From the NCBI GenBank assembly GCA_003222305.1, contig QHVQ01000008.1, positions 8,971 to 45,193 on the forward strand: a stretch of 36,223 nucleotides of DNA, in the 5' to 3' direction. The translations under genes and the position numbers were made by a program. Below are positions 14,614 to 23,917 of this stretch, piece after piece. The notes under the pieces are model-generated. The model did not search any database. It was given only the letters and a program-made list of their open reading frames with translations, and was not told where the DNA came from. The stretch comes from Acidobacteriota bacterium (GTDB lineage Bacteria; Acidobacteriota; Polarisedimenticolia; Gp22-AA2; AA152). Every line of letters starts with the position of its first letter. Within the stretch, counting starts at the first letter, position 1.

Positions 14614-15834
14614 TCAGTCCATCTGCTTGCGCAGGAATGTGGGGATGTCCAGCTCGTCCTGGAGCGAAGCGTAGGCGGGTACCGTCGTTGACTCCTCTGC
14701 CGGTACAAAATTCAGCGATCCCTCCCGCTGCTGTTTCCTCAGGAATGCGGGGGTGTCGGAAACCCGGTGCTCGAAGCCCCCGCGGTCCCGCATGGGGAAG
14801 GCCTCTCGTCCCCGTCCCACCGGAGTGCTGACGGAGGGGTCCTTGAACCCGGTGGCGATGACGGTCACTTTCATCTCCTCCGTCATGTTGGCGTCGATGA
14901 CCGTGCCAAAAATGATGTTGGCCTCGGGATCTGCTGTCTTCTGCACCAGGGTGGAGGCCTCGGAGACCTCGTGCAGCGTCATGTCAGGGCCTCCGGTGAT
15001 GTTGATGAGGATTCCCTTGGCGCCGTCGATGGCCGCGTCCTCCAGGAGCGGCGACGAGATGGCCTTCTGAGCCGCCTCCATGGCTCGGTTTTCGCCCCGG
15101 GCAATGCCTGTTCCCATGAGGGCCATGCCCATCCCCGCCATGATGGTCTTGACGTCGGCGAAGTCCAGGTTGATCTCCCCGGGAATGGTAATCAGGTCCG
15201 AGATCCCCTGCACCGCTTGGCGGAGTATGTCATCAGCGTATTGGAAGGCGGCGCCCAGGGCCATCTTTTTGTCCACCGTGGCCAAGAGCTTTTCGTTGGG
15301 GATGGCAATGACGGTGTCCACACACTCCTGAAGCTCTCTCAGTCCCAGCTCGGCTTGCTCCTTGCGGCGCTTCCCTTCGAAGGCGAAGGGCTTCGTCACC
15401 ACCGCTACCACGAGCGCACCCAGCTCCTGGGCCAGATTGGCGATGATGGGTGTCGCCCCGGTGCCGGTGCCGCCGCCCAGACCGGCGGTGATGAACACCA
15501 TGTCGGAGCCCGTGAGCAGCTCCAGAATCTTCTCCGAGTCTTCCAGTGCCGCATTGCGTCCCACGTCGGGGTTGGCGCCGGCTCCGAGTCCTTTGGTGAG
15601 CTTGGAGCCGATCTGCAGGCGCACGGGTGCCTTGGCGCTCCGCAGCGCCTGGCAGTCGGTGTTGGCGGCGATGAACTCCACTCCCAGGAGTCCGTTGGCG
15701 ATCATCCGGTTCACGGCATTGCCGCCGCCTCCTCCCACGCCCACCACCTTGATGTTGGCTCCCACCTCCTTGGCCTCTGCGAAGGCCAGGGTGGGCTTCT
15801 TGTCCTGGACGCCGGTCTCATCCATGCGAATCAT
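14614..15834 (-). CDS. ftsZ: Cell division protein FtsZ with two C-terminal peptide motifs
   Basis: Tubulin-like GTPase that forms the Z ring at mid-cell. The GTP-binding region starts with [17 protein letters not shown]; the tubulin signature GGGTGTGA and the T7 synergy region with [11 protein letters not shown] follow. The C-terminus ends in the conserved interaction peptide [11 protein letters not shown], which binds FtsA and other partners; 36 residues earlier a second copy, [10 protein letters not shown], is present. Start choice is open: ATG at 15832-15834 has GGGGGAG five bases upstream and gives the usual FtsZ N-terminus (406 residues). ATG at 15925-15927, overlapping the ftsA stop (TGATG) with AGGAG upstream, would add 31 residues of non-FtsZ-like sequence. 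It is last in the division cluster. Confidence 0.97.
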   Translation of the reverse strand: MIRMDETGVQDKKPTLAFAEAKEVGANIKVVGVGGGGGNAVNRMIANGLLGVEFIAANTDCQALRSAKAPVRLQIGSKLTKGLGAGANPDVGRNAALEDSEKILELLTGSDMVFITAGLGGGTGTGATPIIANLAQELGALVVAVVTKPFAFEGKRRKEQAELGLRELQECVDTVIAIPNEKLLATVDKKMALGAAFQYADDILRQAVQGISDLITIPGEINLDFADVKTIMAGMGMALMGTGIARGENRAMEAAQKAISSPLLEDAAIDGAKGILINITGGPDMTLHEVSEASTLVQKTADPEANIIFGTVIDANMTEEMKVTVIATGFKDPSVSTPVGRGREAFPMRDRGGFEHRVSDTPAFLRKQQREGSLNFVPAEESTTVPAYASLQDELDIPTFLRKQMD

Positions 15835-15926
15835 CGAATCTCCCCCTGACGGATTGGCCTCCCGGGTCTGGAAGCCCGGCAGGCGACTTTGAATTGGCCC
15901 CTTGGGAAGGCCGCTTCTCCTCTTCA

Positions 15927-17168
15927 TCAAAACAACTCCTGGATCCAGGTCCTCACCCGCACACCGACGCGGGCGAAAAAGAAAGGGTTCGTAGGCGGCT
16001 GGACTTCCACGCGCCGCGTCCGGTGGCGGTGGCCGAAGATCACCAGCCCCACCGGGGTGCTGAAGAGCGGGCTGTTCACGCCGTCCGAGAGGCCCCCGAC
16101 GTTTACCGGGGCGGCGCGGCGGACCGGCATGTCCAGCACGTCTTCGGCGATCTCAGGGATTCCCTCCATGATGGATCCGCCCCCGGTGAGAACCGCGCCG
16201 GCGTTGATGGACTTGTCAAATCCGGTGCGGACGATCTCCTCGTTGATGAGGGAGAAGATCTCCTCGGCCCTGGGCTGGATAATCTCGCAGAGAATCTGCC
16301 TGGAGAGCACTCGGGACTTGCGGCCGCCCACGCTAGGAACCTCGATGGTGTCCTCCTCGCTCACCAGGCTCGGAAGCGCGCAGCCGTACTTCTTCTTGAT
16401 CCTCTCGGCCTCCGGAACTGGTGTCCGGAGCCCCACAGCGATGTCGTTGGTGAAATGGTCCCCCCCTGTGGGGAGGATGCTAATATGGCGGATGGCGCCG
16501 CGCTCCAACAACGCCAGGTCGGTGGTACCGCCCCCGATGTCGATGAGAGCCACCCCCATGTCCTTCTCGTCCGGGGTGATGGTCGCCTCCGACGCCGCCA
16601 GCTGCTCCAGGACCGTGTCCTCCACCTCGATCCCCGCGCGGTTGACACAGTTCACGATGTTTTGGACCGCCGAGATGGAGCCAGTGACGATGTAGACATT
16701 GGCTTCCAACCGAGTGCCCGTCATCCCCACCGGATCCCCGATGCCATCTTGATCATCCACGATGAATTCCTGGGGCAATACGTGGAAAATCTCCCGATCC
16801 GGCGGGATGGACACGGCGCGAGCGGCGCTCAGGACCCGTGCCACGTCCGCCCGCGTGATCTCATGGTCCTTGGAGGCGATGGCAACCACGCCCCGGCTGT
16901 TGAACCCCCGGACGTGGCCGCCGGCGATGCCCACGAAGGCCTTCTCCAGGGCCACGCCGGCCATGAGCTCCGCCTCCTCCACCGCCGACTTGATGGAGTC
17001 CACCGTGGCGTCCAGATTGATCACCACCCCCTTGCGAAGGCCCTTGGAGGGGCAGCTGCCGAACCCGACGATGTCCAGGCCCCCGTGCTCGTTGGGCTCG
17101 GCCACGGTAATGCTTACTTTGGTGGTGCCAATGTCCAGACCCACAATGTGTTTGCTACTTCGCCCCAT
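15927..17168 (-). CDS. ftsA: Cell division protein FtsA
   Basis: Actin-like ATPase that tethers FtsZ to the inner membrane. The actin-fold phosphate motifs are visible: [16 protein letters not shown] near the N-terminus and [15 protein letters not shown] in the middle, then [13 protein letters not shown] near the adenosine site. The C-terminus, [18 protein letters not shown], is a basic amphipathic helix of the membrane-targeting type. At 413 residues it is normal length. The ATG at 17166-17168 is preceded by AGGAG and lies inside the end of ftsQ (14-base overlap). The stop overlaps the possible upstream start of ftsZ. Confidence 0.97.
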   Translation of the reverse strand: MGRSSKHIVGLDIGTTKVSITVAEPNEHGGLDIVGFGSCPSKGLRKGVVINLDATVDSIKSAVEEAELMAGVALEKAFVGIAGGHVRGFNSRGVVAIASKDHEITRADVARVLSAARAVSIPPDREIFHVLPQEFIVDDQDGIGDPVGMTGTRLEANVYIVTGSISAVQNIVNCVNRAGIEVEDTVLEQLAASEATITPDEKDMGVALIDIGGGTTDLALLERGAIRHISILPTGGDHFTNDIAVGLRTPVPEAERIKKKYGCALPSLVSEEDTIEVPSVGGRKSRVLSRQILCEIIQPRAEEIFSLINEEIVRTGFDKSINAGAVLTGGGSIMEGIPEIAEDVLDMPVRRAAPVNVGGLSDGVNSPLFSTPVGLVIFGHRHRTRRVEVQPPTNPFFFARVGVRVRTWIQELF

Positions 17169-18009
17169 GCTCCGTGCTCCTCTTGGCCGCAGGCAGAATC
17201 GTGATGCGATCCTTCCATCTCAGATCCACGTACGTCACCGGGCCGTAATTCGCCGCGATGTAGTTGCGCATGGCCAGGTAATTGTCCAGGTTCAGCTCAA
17301 GCGCGTCGGGGCTGACTCGAAGCGGCGCTCCGCCGTCGTTGAGCCGCACCGCCAGTGCGTCGTCCCGGGACAGGTCCACTTCCGACACTTGGTCGGCCAG
17401 GACCGGGCGAGTGCGGTACAGGAGATTCACAAAGGCTGCCCCGAGTTGAATCTTCCGCTTCAACGTTTCCCGTCCGACCCGGTCCAGTCCGGTCAGGATG
17501 GGGAAGTCGTAATCAGCATACTGGGGTCCGAATCGGTCCAAGAGCGTCCCCTCGCCATCGGCCAGGTAGACGGTGCTTCCGATTTTCACCAGAACCTCGG
17601 GGGCGCGCTCCTCAATCTGAATGAGCAGCGCGTCTGGAATCCGCCGTTTGACGCTGGCACTCTTGATCCAGGGCAGCGATTGCAGCTTGGACTGCACTGC
17701 TTCGAGGTCCGCGGTGAAGATATTGCGACCCAGAACCGTGTCGGTCACCGTCTTGAGCTGGTTCGCCGGGGCCGCGGTGCCGCCTGAGACCAACACTTGG
17801 CGCACGGTGAACCGCTCCGAGTGGGTCAGGTAGCGGTGACCGCCCCAGGCCGCCAGCGCCACCACGCCCACTACCCCGAGGTGCAGGCCCGCCCATGTGG
17901 CCCCCTTGAGCAGGGTCTGATTGCGGCGTCGCTTGCGGACCTGCTCGTTGCGCGTCAGACGGAGGAAGCGCTCGTCAGAGGGGGGACCCACCGGTCGGCT
18001 CAGGCCCAC
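17155..18009 (-). CDS. ftsQ: Cell division protein FtsQ
   Basis: Bitopic inner-membrane protein of the FtsQBL complex. The 284-residue product has a basic cytoplasmic tail (VRKRRRNQTLLKG), one membrane span (LHLGVVGVVALAAWGGHRYL), a POTRA domain beginning FTVRQVLVSGG, and the FtsQ-type beta domain (LPWIKSASVKRRIPDALLIQ, then DGEGTLLDRFG). The start is GTG at 18007-18009, seven bases after AAGGAGG and inside the end of murB (10-base overlap); the ORF track start at 18231 reads through murB in the wrong frame. No ddl lies between murB and ftsQ, unlike in E. coli. Confidence 0.93.
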   Translation of the reverse strand: MGLSRPVGPPSDERFLRLTRNEQVRKRRRNQTLLKGATWAGLHLGVVGVVALAAWGGHRYLTHSERFTVRQVLVSGGTAAPANQLKTVTDTVLGRNIFTADLEAVQSKLQSLPWIKSASVKRRIPDALLIQIEERAPEVLVKIGSTVYLADGEGTLLDRFGPQYADYDFPILTGLDRVGRETLKRKIQLGAAFVNLLYRTRPVLADQVSEVDLSRDDALAVRLNDGGAPLRVSPDALELNLDNYLAMRNYIAANYGPVTYVDLRWKDRITILPAAKRSTEHGAK

Positions 18010-18956
18010 ACCACCACCTCCTTCTCCAACGTCACGCCGAAGTCCTTGAGTACCTTTTCCCGGATGAGATCCGCGAGTCCCATGACGTCGGCGAAACTGG
18101 CGCCGCCCAGATTGACGATGAAGTTGCCGTGGACCTCGGAGATCCTGGCCGCCCCGCGGGTACTCCCCTTCAGTCCGGCCTCCTGGATTAGTCTGCCCGC
18201 GTTGCTCCCGGGCGGGTTTTTCCAGATGCATCCCGAGCTACGGACCCCTTGGGGCTGCGTGCGCTTTCGGTGATCCCGGTAGGCAACCAGAGTCTCTTCG
18301 ATCTCCTTCGACGCGCGCGGGGTCATTTGAAAAACCGCCTCCACCACCGCGCGCTCTCCCACGAAAGGCGCGCCCCGATAGATGAAATCGGTCGCCTCCA
18401 CCTTCAGCCGCTCCACGCGGCCTAGGCGATCAAGAAGAGTGACTTCCCGCACGCTGCTCTGCATGGAATCGCCGAAGGCACCGGCGTTCATCCGCACCGA
18501 GCCTCCCACGGAACCCGGCACCCCTTCGGCCCACTCCAGCCCCGAGAGAGCGAAACGAGTCAGGCGAGTGACCAGTGAAGGGAGACGGAGCCCAGCCGGG
18601 GCACGGACGCGGTGTTCCTCCACGTGCGGCTCTCCCACCAGGTCGCTGAAGCAGACCACCACCCCTCGGAATCCCGCGTCGGAGACCACCAGATTGGACC
18701 CCGCCCCCAAGAAGGCCACGGGAATGCCTTCGCCGATGAGTCCCTCCAGGGCTTGGGCTAGGGGAGGGACCGCGGCGGGTCGCAGGAGAAAGTCGGCCGG
18801 ACCACCAACCCCAAGAGTGGTCAGCCGGGCCAGGGGAAAGCTCTTCTCGTAAGGAACGCGGGAGGCGTCGAGAATTTCCCCTGCCTTCTCCACCCATCCT
18901 CCTGACACTGTTTCCTCCCATTCGCGGCGCCGTACCCCGTGGACCCGGGCCGTCAT
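18000..18956 (-). CDS. murB: UDP-N-acetylenolpyruvoylglucosamine reductase MurB
   Basis: FAD enzyme that reduces UDP-GlcNAc-enolpyruvate to UDP-MurNAc with NADPH. The FAD-binding signatures are present: TTLGVGGPADFLLRP, LGAGSNLVVSDAGFRGVV, and GVPGSVGGSVRMNAGAFG. The catalytic serine is in RSSGCIWKNP, and the C-terminal glutamate in SEVHGNFIVNLG. At 318 residues it has the short type II form of the enzyme. The ATG at 18954-18956 overlaps the murC stop by four bases (ATGA). It directly precedes MurC in the pathway and would supply its substrate. Confidence 0.97.
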   Translation of the reverse strand: MTARVHGVRRREWEETVSGGWVEKAGEILDASRVPYEKSFPLARLTTLGVGGPADFLLRPAAVPPLAQALEGLIGEGIPVAFLGAGSNLVVSDAGFRGVVVCFSDLVGEPHVEEHRVRAPAGLRLPSLVTRLTRFALSGLEWAEGVPGSVGGSVRMNAGAFGDSMQSSVREVTLLDRLGRVERLKVEATDFIYRGAPFVGERAVVEAVFQMTPRASKEIEETLVAYRDHRKRTQPQGVRSSGCIWKNPPGSNAGRLIQEAGLKGSTRGAARISEVHGNFIVNLGGASFADVMGLADLIREKVLKDFGVTLEKEVVVWA

Positions 18957-20326
18957 GTGGTGTGTCCCATCCGCCTGAGGAATTCGTCCCCGACCTTCCA
19001 GACCGAACCAGCCCCCATGGTGATCACCATGTCGCCGGCCCGTGTCTTCCCGGCGAGGAACGCGGGAACTTCTTCGAGTTCCTGGACCAGGGTGACGTCC
19101 TGGTGGCCCCGCCGGCGGATCGCCTCGGCCAGGAGCTCGCCCGAGACGCCGGCGAGGGGCGGCTCCCCGGCGGGATAGATGTCCGTGACTACCAGCACGT
19201 CGGCGTTCTCGAAGGAGCGCGCGAATTCATCGTGGAGGGCCCTCACCCGGGAATAGCGATGGGGCTGGAACACCACCACGATGCGTCGATTCCATCCGCA
19301 CCTGGCCGCCAGAAGGGTGGCCTGGATCTCGGCCGGGTGGTGGCCGTAATCGTCGATGACCAGGATGTCGTTCACCTCGCCCTTGAGCTGGAAGCGCCGG
19401 TCCGCTCCCCCGAACTGGGCCAGGTGGGAGGCGATCCACTCGAAGGGCAGGTCCAGCTCGAGCCCCACTCCCACGGCCGCCAGTGCGTTGCTGATGCTGT
19501 GCAGGCCGGGCACCTTGAGGGCCATCAGGCCGAGGGGCATACCCCGAAGGGAGATCTCGAATCGGGAACTGAACTCCCGAAGCTCGATCCGACTGGCAAG
19601 CAGGTCAGGCTGTCCGGAAAGGCCATAGGTGACAATCTTCCGCCGCAGTCGAGGAAGAATCTCCCGGATGCGCGGGTCATCCAGGCAAACGATGCCGGTC
19701 CCGTAGAAAGGTACTTTGTTGAGAAAATCCACGAAGGCGTCCTGAAGCTTTTCCAGGCTCCCGTAGTGGTCCAGGTGCTCCGCGTCGATGTTGGTCACCA
19801 CGGCGATCGTAGTGGAAAGGTGAAGGAACGAACCGTCGCTTTCATCCGCCTCGGCGATCAGGAGGTCTCCCTTGCCAAGTTTGGCGTTGCTCCCCAGAAT
19901 CCCCAACCTGCCGCCGATAACAATGGTGGGATCCAGACCGGAGCCGGAGAGTACCTGGGCGACCATGCTTGTGGTGGAGGTCTTTCCATGCGAGCCCGCG
20001 ATGGCGACACCGTACTTCATGCGCATGAGCTCCGCCAGCATCTCCGCCCGCGGGATGACCGGAATCTGGCGCCGGCGCGCCTCCTCCACTTCCACGTTGT
20101 CGGCCTTCACGGCGCTGGAAATTACGACCACGTCCGCCCCTTCCACGTTCTTCGCAGAATGCCCGAGGGTGAACCGGCCTCCCAACTCCTCCAGACGGTG
20201 GGTCACTCCGCTCGCCATCAGATCCGACCCCGTCACTCCGTACCCCAGATTCAGAAGTACTTCGGCAATGCCACTCATCCCGATCCCGCCGATTCCGACG
20301 AAATGGACCTGTCGGACTTTTTTCAT
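18953..20326 (-). CDS. murC: UDP-N-acetylmuramate--L-alanine ligase MurC
   Basis: Cytoplasmic ATP-dependent ligase adding the first amino acid, L-alanine, to UDP-MurNAc. Mur-ligase features are intact: the N-terminal glycine-rich HFVGIGGIGMSGIAEVL, the ATP loop AGSHGKTSTTSMVAQVL, the second-domain motif EADESDGSF, a central TNIDAEHLDHYG, and the C-terminal DDYGHHPAEIQAT with VVFQPHRYSR. Length 457 is normal. The ATG at 20324-20326 overlaps the murG stop by four bases (ATGA), and its stop overlaps the murB start in the same way. Confidence 0.98.
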   Translation of the reverse strand: MKKVRQVHFVGIGGIGMSGIAEVLLNLGYGVTGSDLMASGVTHRLEELGGRFTLGHSAKNVEGADVVVISSAVKADNVEVEEARRRQIPVIPRAEMLAELMRMKYGVAIAGSHGKTSTTSMVAQVLSGSGLDPTIVIGGRLGILGSNAKLGKGDLLIAEADESDGSFLHLSTTIAVVTNIDAEHLDHYGSLEKLQDAFVDFLNKVPFYGTGIVCLDDPRIREILPRLRRKIVTYGLSGQPDLLASRIELREFSSRFEISLRGMPLGLMALKVPGLHSISNALAAVGVGLELDLPFEWIASHLAQFGGADRRFQLKGEVNDILVIDDYGHHPAEIQATLLAARCGWNRRIVVVFQPHRYSRVRALHDEFARSFENADVLVVTDIYPAGEPPLAGVSGELLAEAIRRRGHQDVTLVQELEEVPAFLAGKTRAGDMVITMGAGSVWKVGDEFLRRMGHTT

Positions 20327-21411
20327 GACATCAGCTCTTCCACCAGTTCCGCCACCCGCACCGTGGCGTCAGGACGAGCCAGAGGGGCGGCCGCCCTCTC
20401 CATGGCCGTCAGTCGATCGGGGTTCTTGAGGAGGTCCTCGATCTCACGGGCCAGCCGTTCTCCCGTCAGATCTCTTTCGGGGATGACCCGGGCGGCCCCC
20501 GCCTGCTCGAGCTTCTCAGCGTTGAGGCGTTGATGATCTCCGGCGGCGTGTGGGAAGGGGACCAAGAGAGCCGCCTTCTGACACGCGGTCAGCTCCGCCA
20601 CCGTGGTGGCCCCCGCCCGGGCGATGACCAGATCCGCCCTGGAATACTCTTCCGCCATGTTGTCCAGGTAGGCGACTACGCGAGCCTCAAGCCGCTGCGC
20701 CTCGTACGCTGCCTCGACAGGCTCGCGATCCTTCTCTCCGGTCATATGAACGAACCTGAGGGCCAGCCTTTGGGGCGCAAGGCGGGGCAGCGCTTCCATC
20801 ATCCGCTGGTTCAGAGTTCTCGCACCTTGACTCCCTCCGAAGATCAGCACGTAGAACGGGGTCCCCCGCGCCTTGGGCTTCACCGAGGCGAACTCCATTC
20901 GGATGGGATTGCCGGTCACCTCGCCTCTGCCTCCCAAGAGGTCCCTGGTCTCCTCGAAGGAGACGGCGATGCGATCCACCCAGCGCGCCAGGATCCTATT
21001 GGCCATCCCCGGTGAATAGTTCTGCTCCTGAATCATGGTCGGGATCCGCAGCAGAATGGCGGCTCCCACCACGGGGCCCGAGGAGAATCCCCCGACCCCC
21101 ACCACCGCCCGCGGCTTAAGCTCCCAGAGGACTCGCAGCGATTGCATCATGCCTATCCCCGTCCAGAAGAGCGCTCCTACTTTGGCCGAGATGCTGCGCC
21201 CCAGAAATCCCCGCGAGCTTACCTTCAGGAGCCGGAACCCGTGCCCTTCCACTACGCGCTTCTCGAACGGGGAACCGGTTCCGATGAAGACCACTTGCAG
21301 GCCGGGATGGCGCTGCTCGAGAGCCTGTGCTACCGCCACTGCAGGGTAGACATGCCCTCCCGTTCCGCCGCCGGCGAAGACCACCCGTCCCGCCAGACCT
21401 GTTTCCACCAC
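20323..21411 (-). CDS. murG: Lipid II synthase MurG (GlcNAc transferase)
   Basis: Peripheral glycosyltransferase on the cytoplasmic face of the inner membrane; it transfers GlcNAc from UDP-GlcNAc to lipid I to give lipid II. The first glycine loop is VVFAGGGTGGHVYPAVAVAQ, the second loop IFGGSQGARTLNQRM, and the nucleotide-binding RAGATTVAEL and PFPHAAGDHQRLNAEKL follow, all characteristic. Length 362 is typical. The start is GTG at 21409-21411, one base after the ftsW stop; a GAGG precedes it closely, and the next codon is also GTG, so the start could be one codon later. Confidence 0.97.
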   Translation of the reverse strand: MVETGLAGRVVFAGGGTGGHVYPAVAVAQALEQRHPGLQVVFIGTGSPFEKRVVEGHGFRLLKVSSRGFLGRSISAKVGALFWTGIGMMQSLRVLWELKPRAVVGVGGFSSGPVVGAAILLRIPTMIQEQNYSPGMANRILARWVDRIAVSFEETRDLLGGRGEVTGNPIRMEFASVKPKARGTPFYVLIFGGSQGARTLNQRMMEALPRLAPQRLALRFVHMTGEKDREPVEAAYEAQRLEARVVAYLDNMAEEYSRADLVIARAGATTVAELTACQKAALLVPFPHAAGDHQRLNAEKLEQAGAARVIPERDLTGERLAREIEDLLKNPDRLTAMERAAAPLARPDATVRVAELVEELMS

Positions 21412-21412
21412 C

Positions 21413-22501
21413 TCAGTTCGAGTGCTGGGAGATGTTCAAGAGCACTCCCACCGAAAGCAGTCCCACCATCAGCGAGGAGCCGCCATACGAGACGAACGGC
21501 AGCGGCAATCCCTTGGTGGGAAGCAGCCCGAGCACCATTCCCATGTTCAGGGCCCCCTGCACCACGAGGAACAGGGTCAGCCCCATGCCCAGCAGGTAGC
21601 CAAAGCGATCCGGGGCGCGCAAGGCGGCCCGGACACCGCGCCAGAGCAGCAGTCCGAAGACCAGCAACACCACCGACGTTCCCAGCAGCCCCAGCTCCTC
21701 CCCGATGACCGAATAGATGAAGTCGGTGTGCGGCTCCGGCAGGAAGAAGAGCTTCTGCCTTCCTTCACCCAGATTGACTCCCTGAATCCCGCCGCTGCCG
21801 AAGGAGAGCAGGGACTGCCGGATTTGGAATCCGGCTCCCAGCGGGTCATCCGACGGGTGGAGGAAGGTCATCAGGCGCTGCACACGGTAGTTGGCCTGGA
21901 AGATCATGACGATGAGACCCACGGACCCCAGCGCTCCGCCCGCCATCAGGATCTTGGGGTTCAGCCCGGCCAGATACAGAAGCAGGCCGGAGATGAGGCA
22001 GATGGCGGCGGCGGTACCCAGGTCGGGCTGCATGTAAATGAGAAAAGCAATGCTTCCCACGGCGATGCCGGCCGGGATCAGCGTCCTGCGCCAGTCATTG
22101 ATCTCCTCGGCCCGGTTGTCCAGGAATGAGGCCAGGAAGAGAATCAGGATGGGCTTCGCCAACTCCGAGGGTTGGAAAGAGAAGAAGCCCAGGGAGATCC
22201 ACCGACGCACCGGGCCGGAAGGAGTGAGAAGCGCCAGCATGAGCAGCGCAGCCACACCCATCAGCGAGCCCATAAGAATCGCGCGATTCCTTAGCCGGCG
22301 GTAGTCGAAGTTCATGGCCCAGATCATCAGAACGAATCCCGCGACCAATGCCGCCACCTGCTTGCCACGGTAGTGGTAGGGAGAGCCGAAGCGTTGCATC
22401 GAGAGCACGGCCGAGGCCGAATAAATCATGACCACCCCGAACAGCGAGAGAGCGACGGGAATGGAGAAGAGAATCCTGTCAAAGGCCAGCTTGCGTGACA
22501 T
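21413..22501 (-). CDS. ftsW: Septal peptidoglycan glycosyltransferase FtsW (SEDS family)
   Basis: Polytopic membrane protein that polymerises lipid II at the septum together with FtsI. The protein has about ten hydrophobic segments and SEDS-family blocks: RRWISLGFFSFQPSELAKP, YMQPDLGTAAAICLI, and PEPHTDFIYSVIGEELGLLG with the conserved acidic region. The C-terminal FVSYGGSSLMVGLLSVGVLLN is diagnostic. Length 362 matches the family. The ATG at 22499-22501 overlaps the murD stop by one base (TGATG). FtsW rather than RodA is assigned from its place in the division cluster. Confidence 0.96.
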   Translation of the reverse strand: MSRKLAFDRILFSIPVALSLFGVVMIYSASAVLSMQRFGSPYHYRGKQVAALVAGFVLMIWAMNFDYRRLRNRAILMGSLMGVAALLMLALLTPSGPVRRWISLGFFSFQPSELAKPILILFLASFLDNRAEEINDWRRTLIPAGIAVGSIAFLIYMQPDLGTAAAICLISGLLLYLAGLNPKILMAGGALGSVGLIVMIFQANYRVQRLMTFLHPSDDPLGAGFQIRQSLLSFGSGGIQGVNLGEGRQKLFFLPEPHTDFIYSVIGEELGLLGTSVVLLVFGLLLWRGVRAALRAPDRFGYLLGMGLTLFLVVQGALNMGMVLGLLPTKGLPLPFVSYGGSSLMVGLLSVGVLLNISQHSN

Positions 22502-23880
22502 CAGCGCACCCGTGCGGCGTCGCCGCTCCCCGCAACCAGATCCTGTACTTTGCGCCGAAAGTCCTCACCCCGTTCTTCGAAATTGTGGTAGGCGTCGAAC
22601 GAGGTGCAGGCAGGCGCCAACAGGACTACCTGCCCGGGAGACGCCATCTCCCTCGCCGCTGCCACGGCCTGCGCCATGGTCTCCACCTTCCGCGTGGGCA
22701 CGGGCGCGCCCAGTTGGGCCGCGAGAGCCTCCCGAGCCTTTCCCATGAGGACCAAACCCGCCGCCCGCTCTCGGATCGCGGGAAGCAGCGACGCGAAATC
22801 GCCTCCCTTGTCCTTACCGCCCAGGATGAGGATCACCCCGCGCGGGAAGCTTTCCAGAGAGCGCGCCGCAGCGGCCACGTTGGTGGCCTTGGAATCGTTG
22901 TAGTAGCGGACCGAACCGACCTCTCCCACCAGCTCGATTCGGTGGGGGAGCCCCTTGAATCCCTTCAGCGTCCTGGCCATGCTCGCTGCGGGAACGCCAC
23001 AGAGGTCCGCGATCGTGATCGAGGCCAGGACATTCTCCAGGTTGTGCACCCCCACCAGGGGAATGTCTGCCACAGGCAGAATCGGCCGGCTGCTCCCGCC
23101 GCGGCGCAGCGTCACCATGCCGCTCTCCACGCAGGCACCGTCGGTCACCGTCACCTTCCGGCTGAACTGGGAGAGGCGCGCCTTCAGGCCGGGCGCAAAA
23201 GCGAAGGTCTGGGGGTCGTCTCGATTGAGCACCGCCGCGTCAGTGGCCCGCTGATTCTCGAAGATTCTTCCCTTGGCGGCACGGTAGGCTGCATGGTCCG
23301 GATAACGGTCCTGATGGTCCGGGGCCACGTTGAGCAGCACCGCCACGTCAGCCCGAAAGGTCTCAACACCCTCCAGCTGAAAAGAAGAGAGCTCCACGAC
23401 ATAGTGCTTCTTAGTCGAGTCGAGGGAGGCCATCTCGATCAATGGAGTGCCCAGGTTGCCGCAAGCCACCGCGTCCAGTCCTGCTTCGCTCAGAAGCAAA
23501 CTCGTAAGGCTCGTGGTGGTGCTCTTGCCATTGGTGCCGGTGATTCCGATGATTTTCCCCTTCAGGAAATGCGATGCGAACTCGATTTCGCCCCAAACTT
23601 TCACTCCCTTGACGCGGGCAGCCTGGATGGCGGGAAGGGTCAGCGGCACTCCCGGGCTGACCAGCACCCGGTCGGCCTCAGTGAAGTCGGCCTCATCGTG
23701 GCCCCCAAGAGCCAGGCGCGCCCCGCGCCGAGAAAGTTCCATCACCTCCGCGCCGTGGCCCTCGGTCCGGACATCGGTGAGGACCACCTGGCCTCCCAGA
23801 TCCAGCAGGAACCGGACGAGGGCGATCCCACTTCGCCCCGCTCCCACCACCAGGTATCGAAGACTCGAGACAGGCTCCAT
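22501..23880 (-). CDS. murD: UDP-N-acetylmuramoyl-L-alanine--D-glutamate ligase MurD
   Basis: ATP-dependent ligase adding D-glutamate to UDP-MurNAc-L-alanine in the cytoplasm. The N-terminus has the Rossmann-like YLVVGAGRSGIALVRFLLDL; the ATP loop is GITGTNGKSTTTSLTSLLLS; the central metal-binding region is VVELSSFQLEGV followed by NVAPDHQDRYPDHAAY; and the C-terminal domain has YYNDSKATNVAAA and LILGGKDKGGDF, a MurD hallmark. Length 459 is typical. It starts at ATG 23878-23880 after a 37-base gap from mraY, the largest clear gap in this part of the cluster; the ribosome binding site is weak. Confidence 0.98.
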   Translation of the reverse strand: MEPVSSLRYLVVGAGRSGIALVRFLLDLGGQVVLTDVRTEGHGAEVMELSRRGARLALGGHDEADFTEADRVLVSPGVPLTLPAIQAARVKGVKVWGEIEFASHFLKGKIIGITGTNGKSTTTSLTSLLLSEAGLDAVACGNLGTPLIEMASLDSTKKHYVVELSSFQLEGVETFRADVAVLLNVAPDHQDRYPDHAAYRAAKGRIFENQRATDAAVLNRDDPQTFAFAPGLKARLSQFSRKVTVTDGACVESGMVTLRRGGSSRPILPVADIPLVGVHNLENVLASITIADLCGVPAASMARTLKGFKGLPHRIELVGEVGSVRYYNDSKATNVAAAARSLESFPRGVILILGGKDKGGDFASLLPAIRERAAGLVLMGKAREALAAQLGAPVPTRKVETMAQAVAAAREMASPGQVVLLAPACTSFDAYHNFEERGEDFRRKVQDLVAGSGDAARVR

Positions 23881-23917
23881 GGCGACCCGACAAGGCCCGG
23901 CAAGCGACGAACCGGAA

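Noticed and set aside
15894-17204. Plus-strand 436-residue ORF opposite ftsA
   Set aside because: Antisense shadow of ftsA, His/Asp/Gly/Arg-rich with no family features. The long antisense ORFs opposite murC (523 residues), murD and ftsI are the same kind of artefact.
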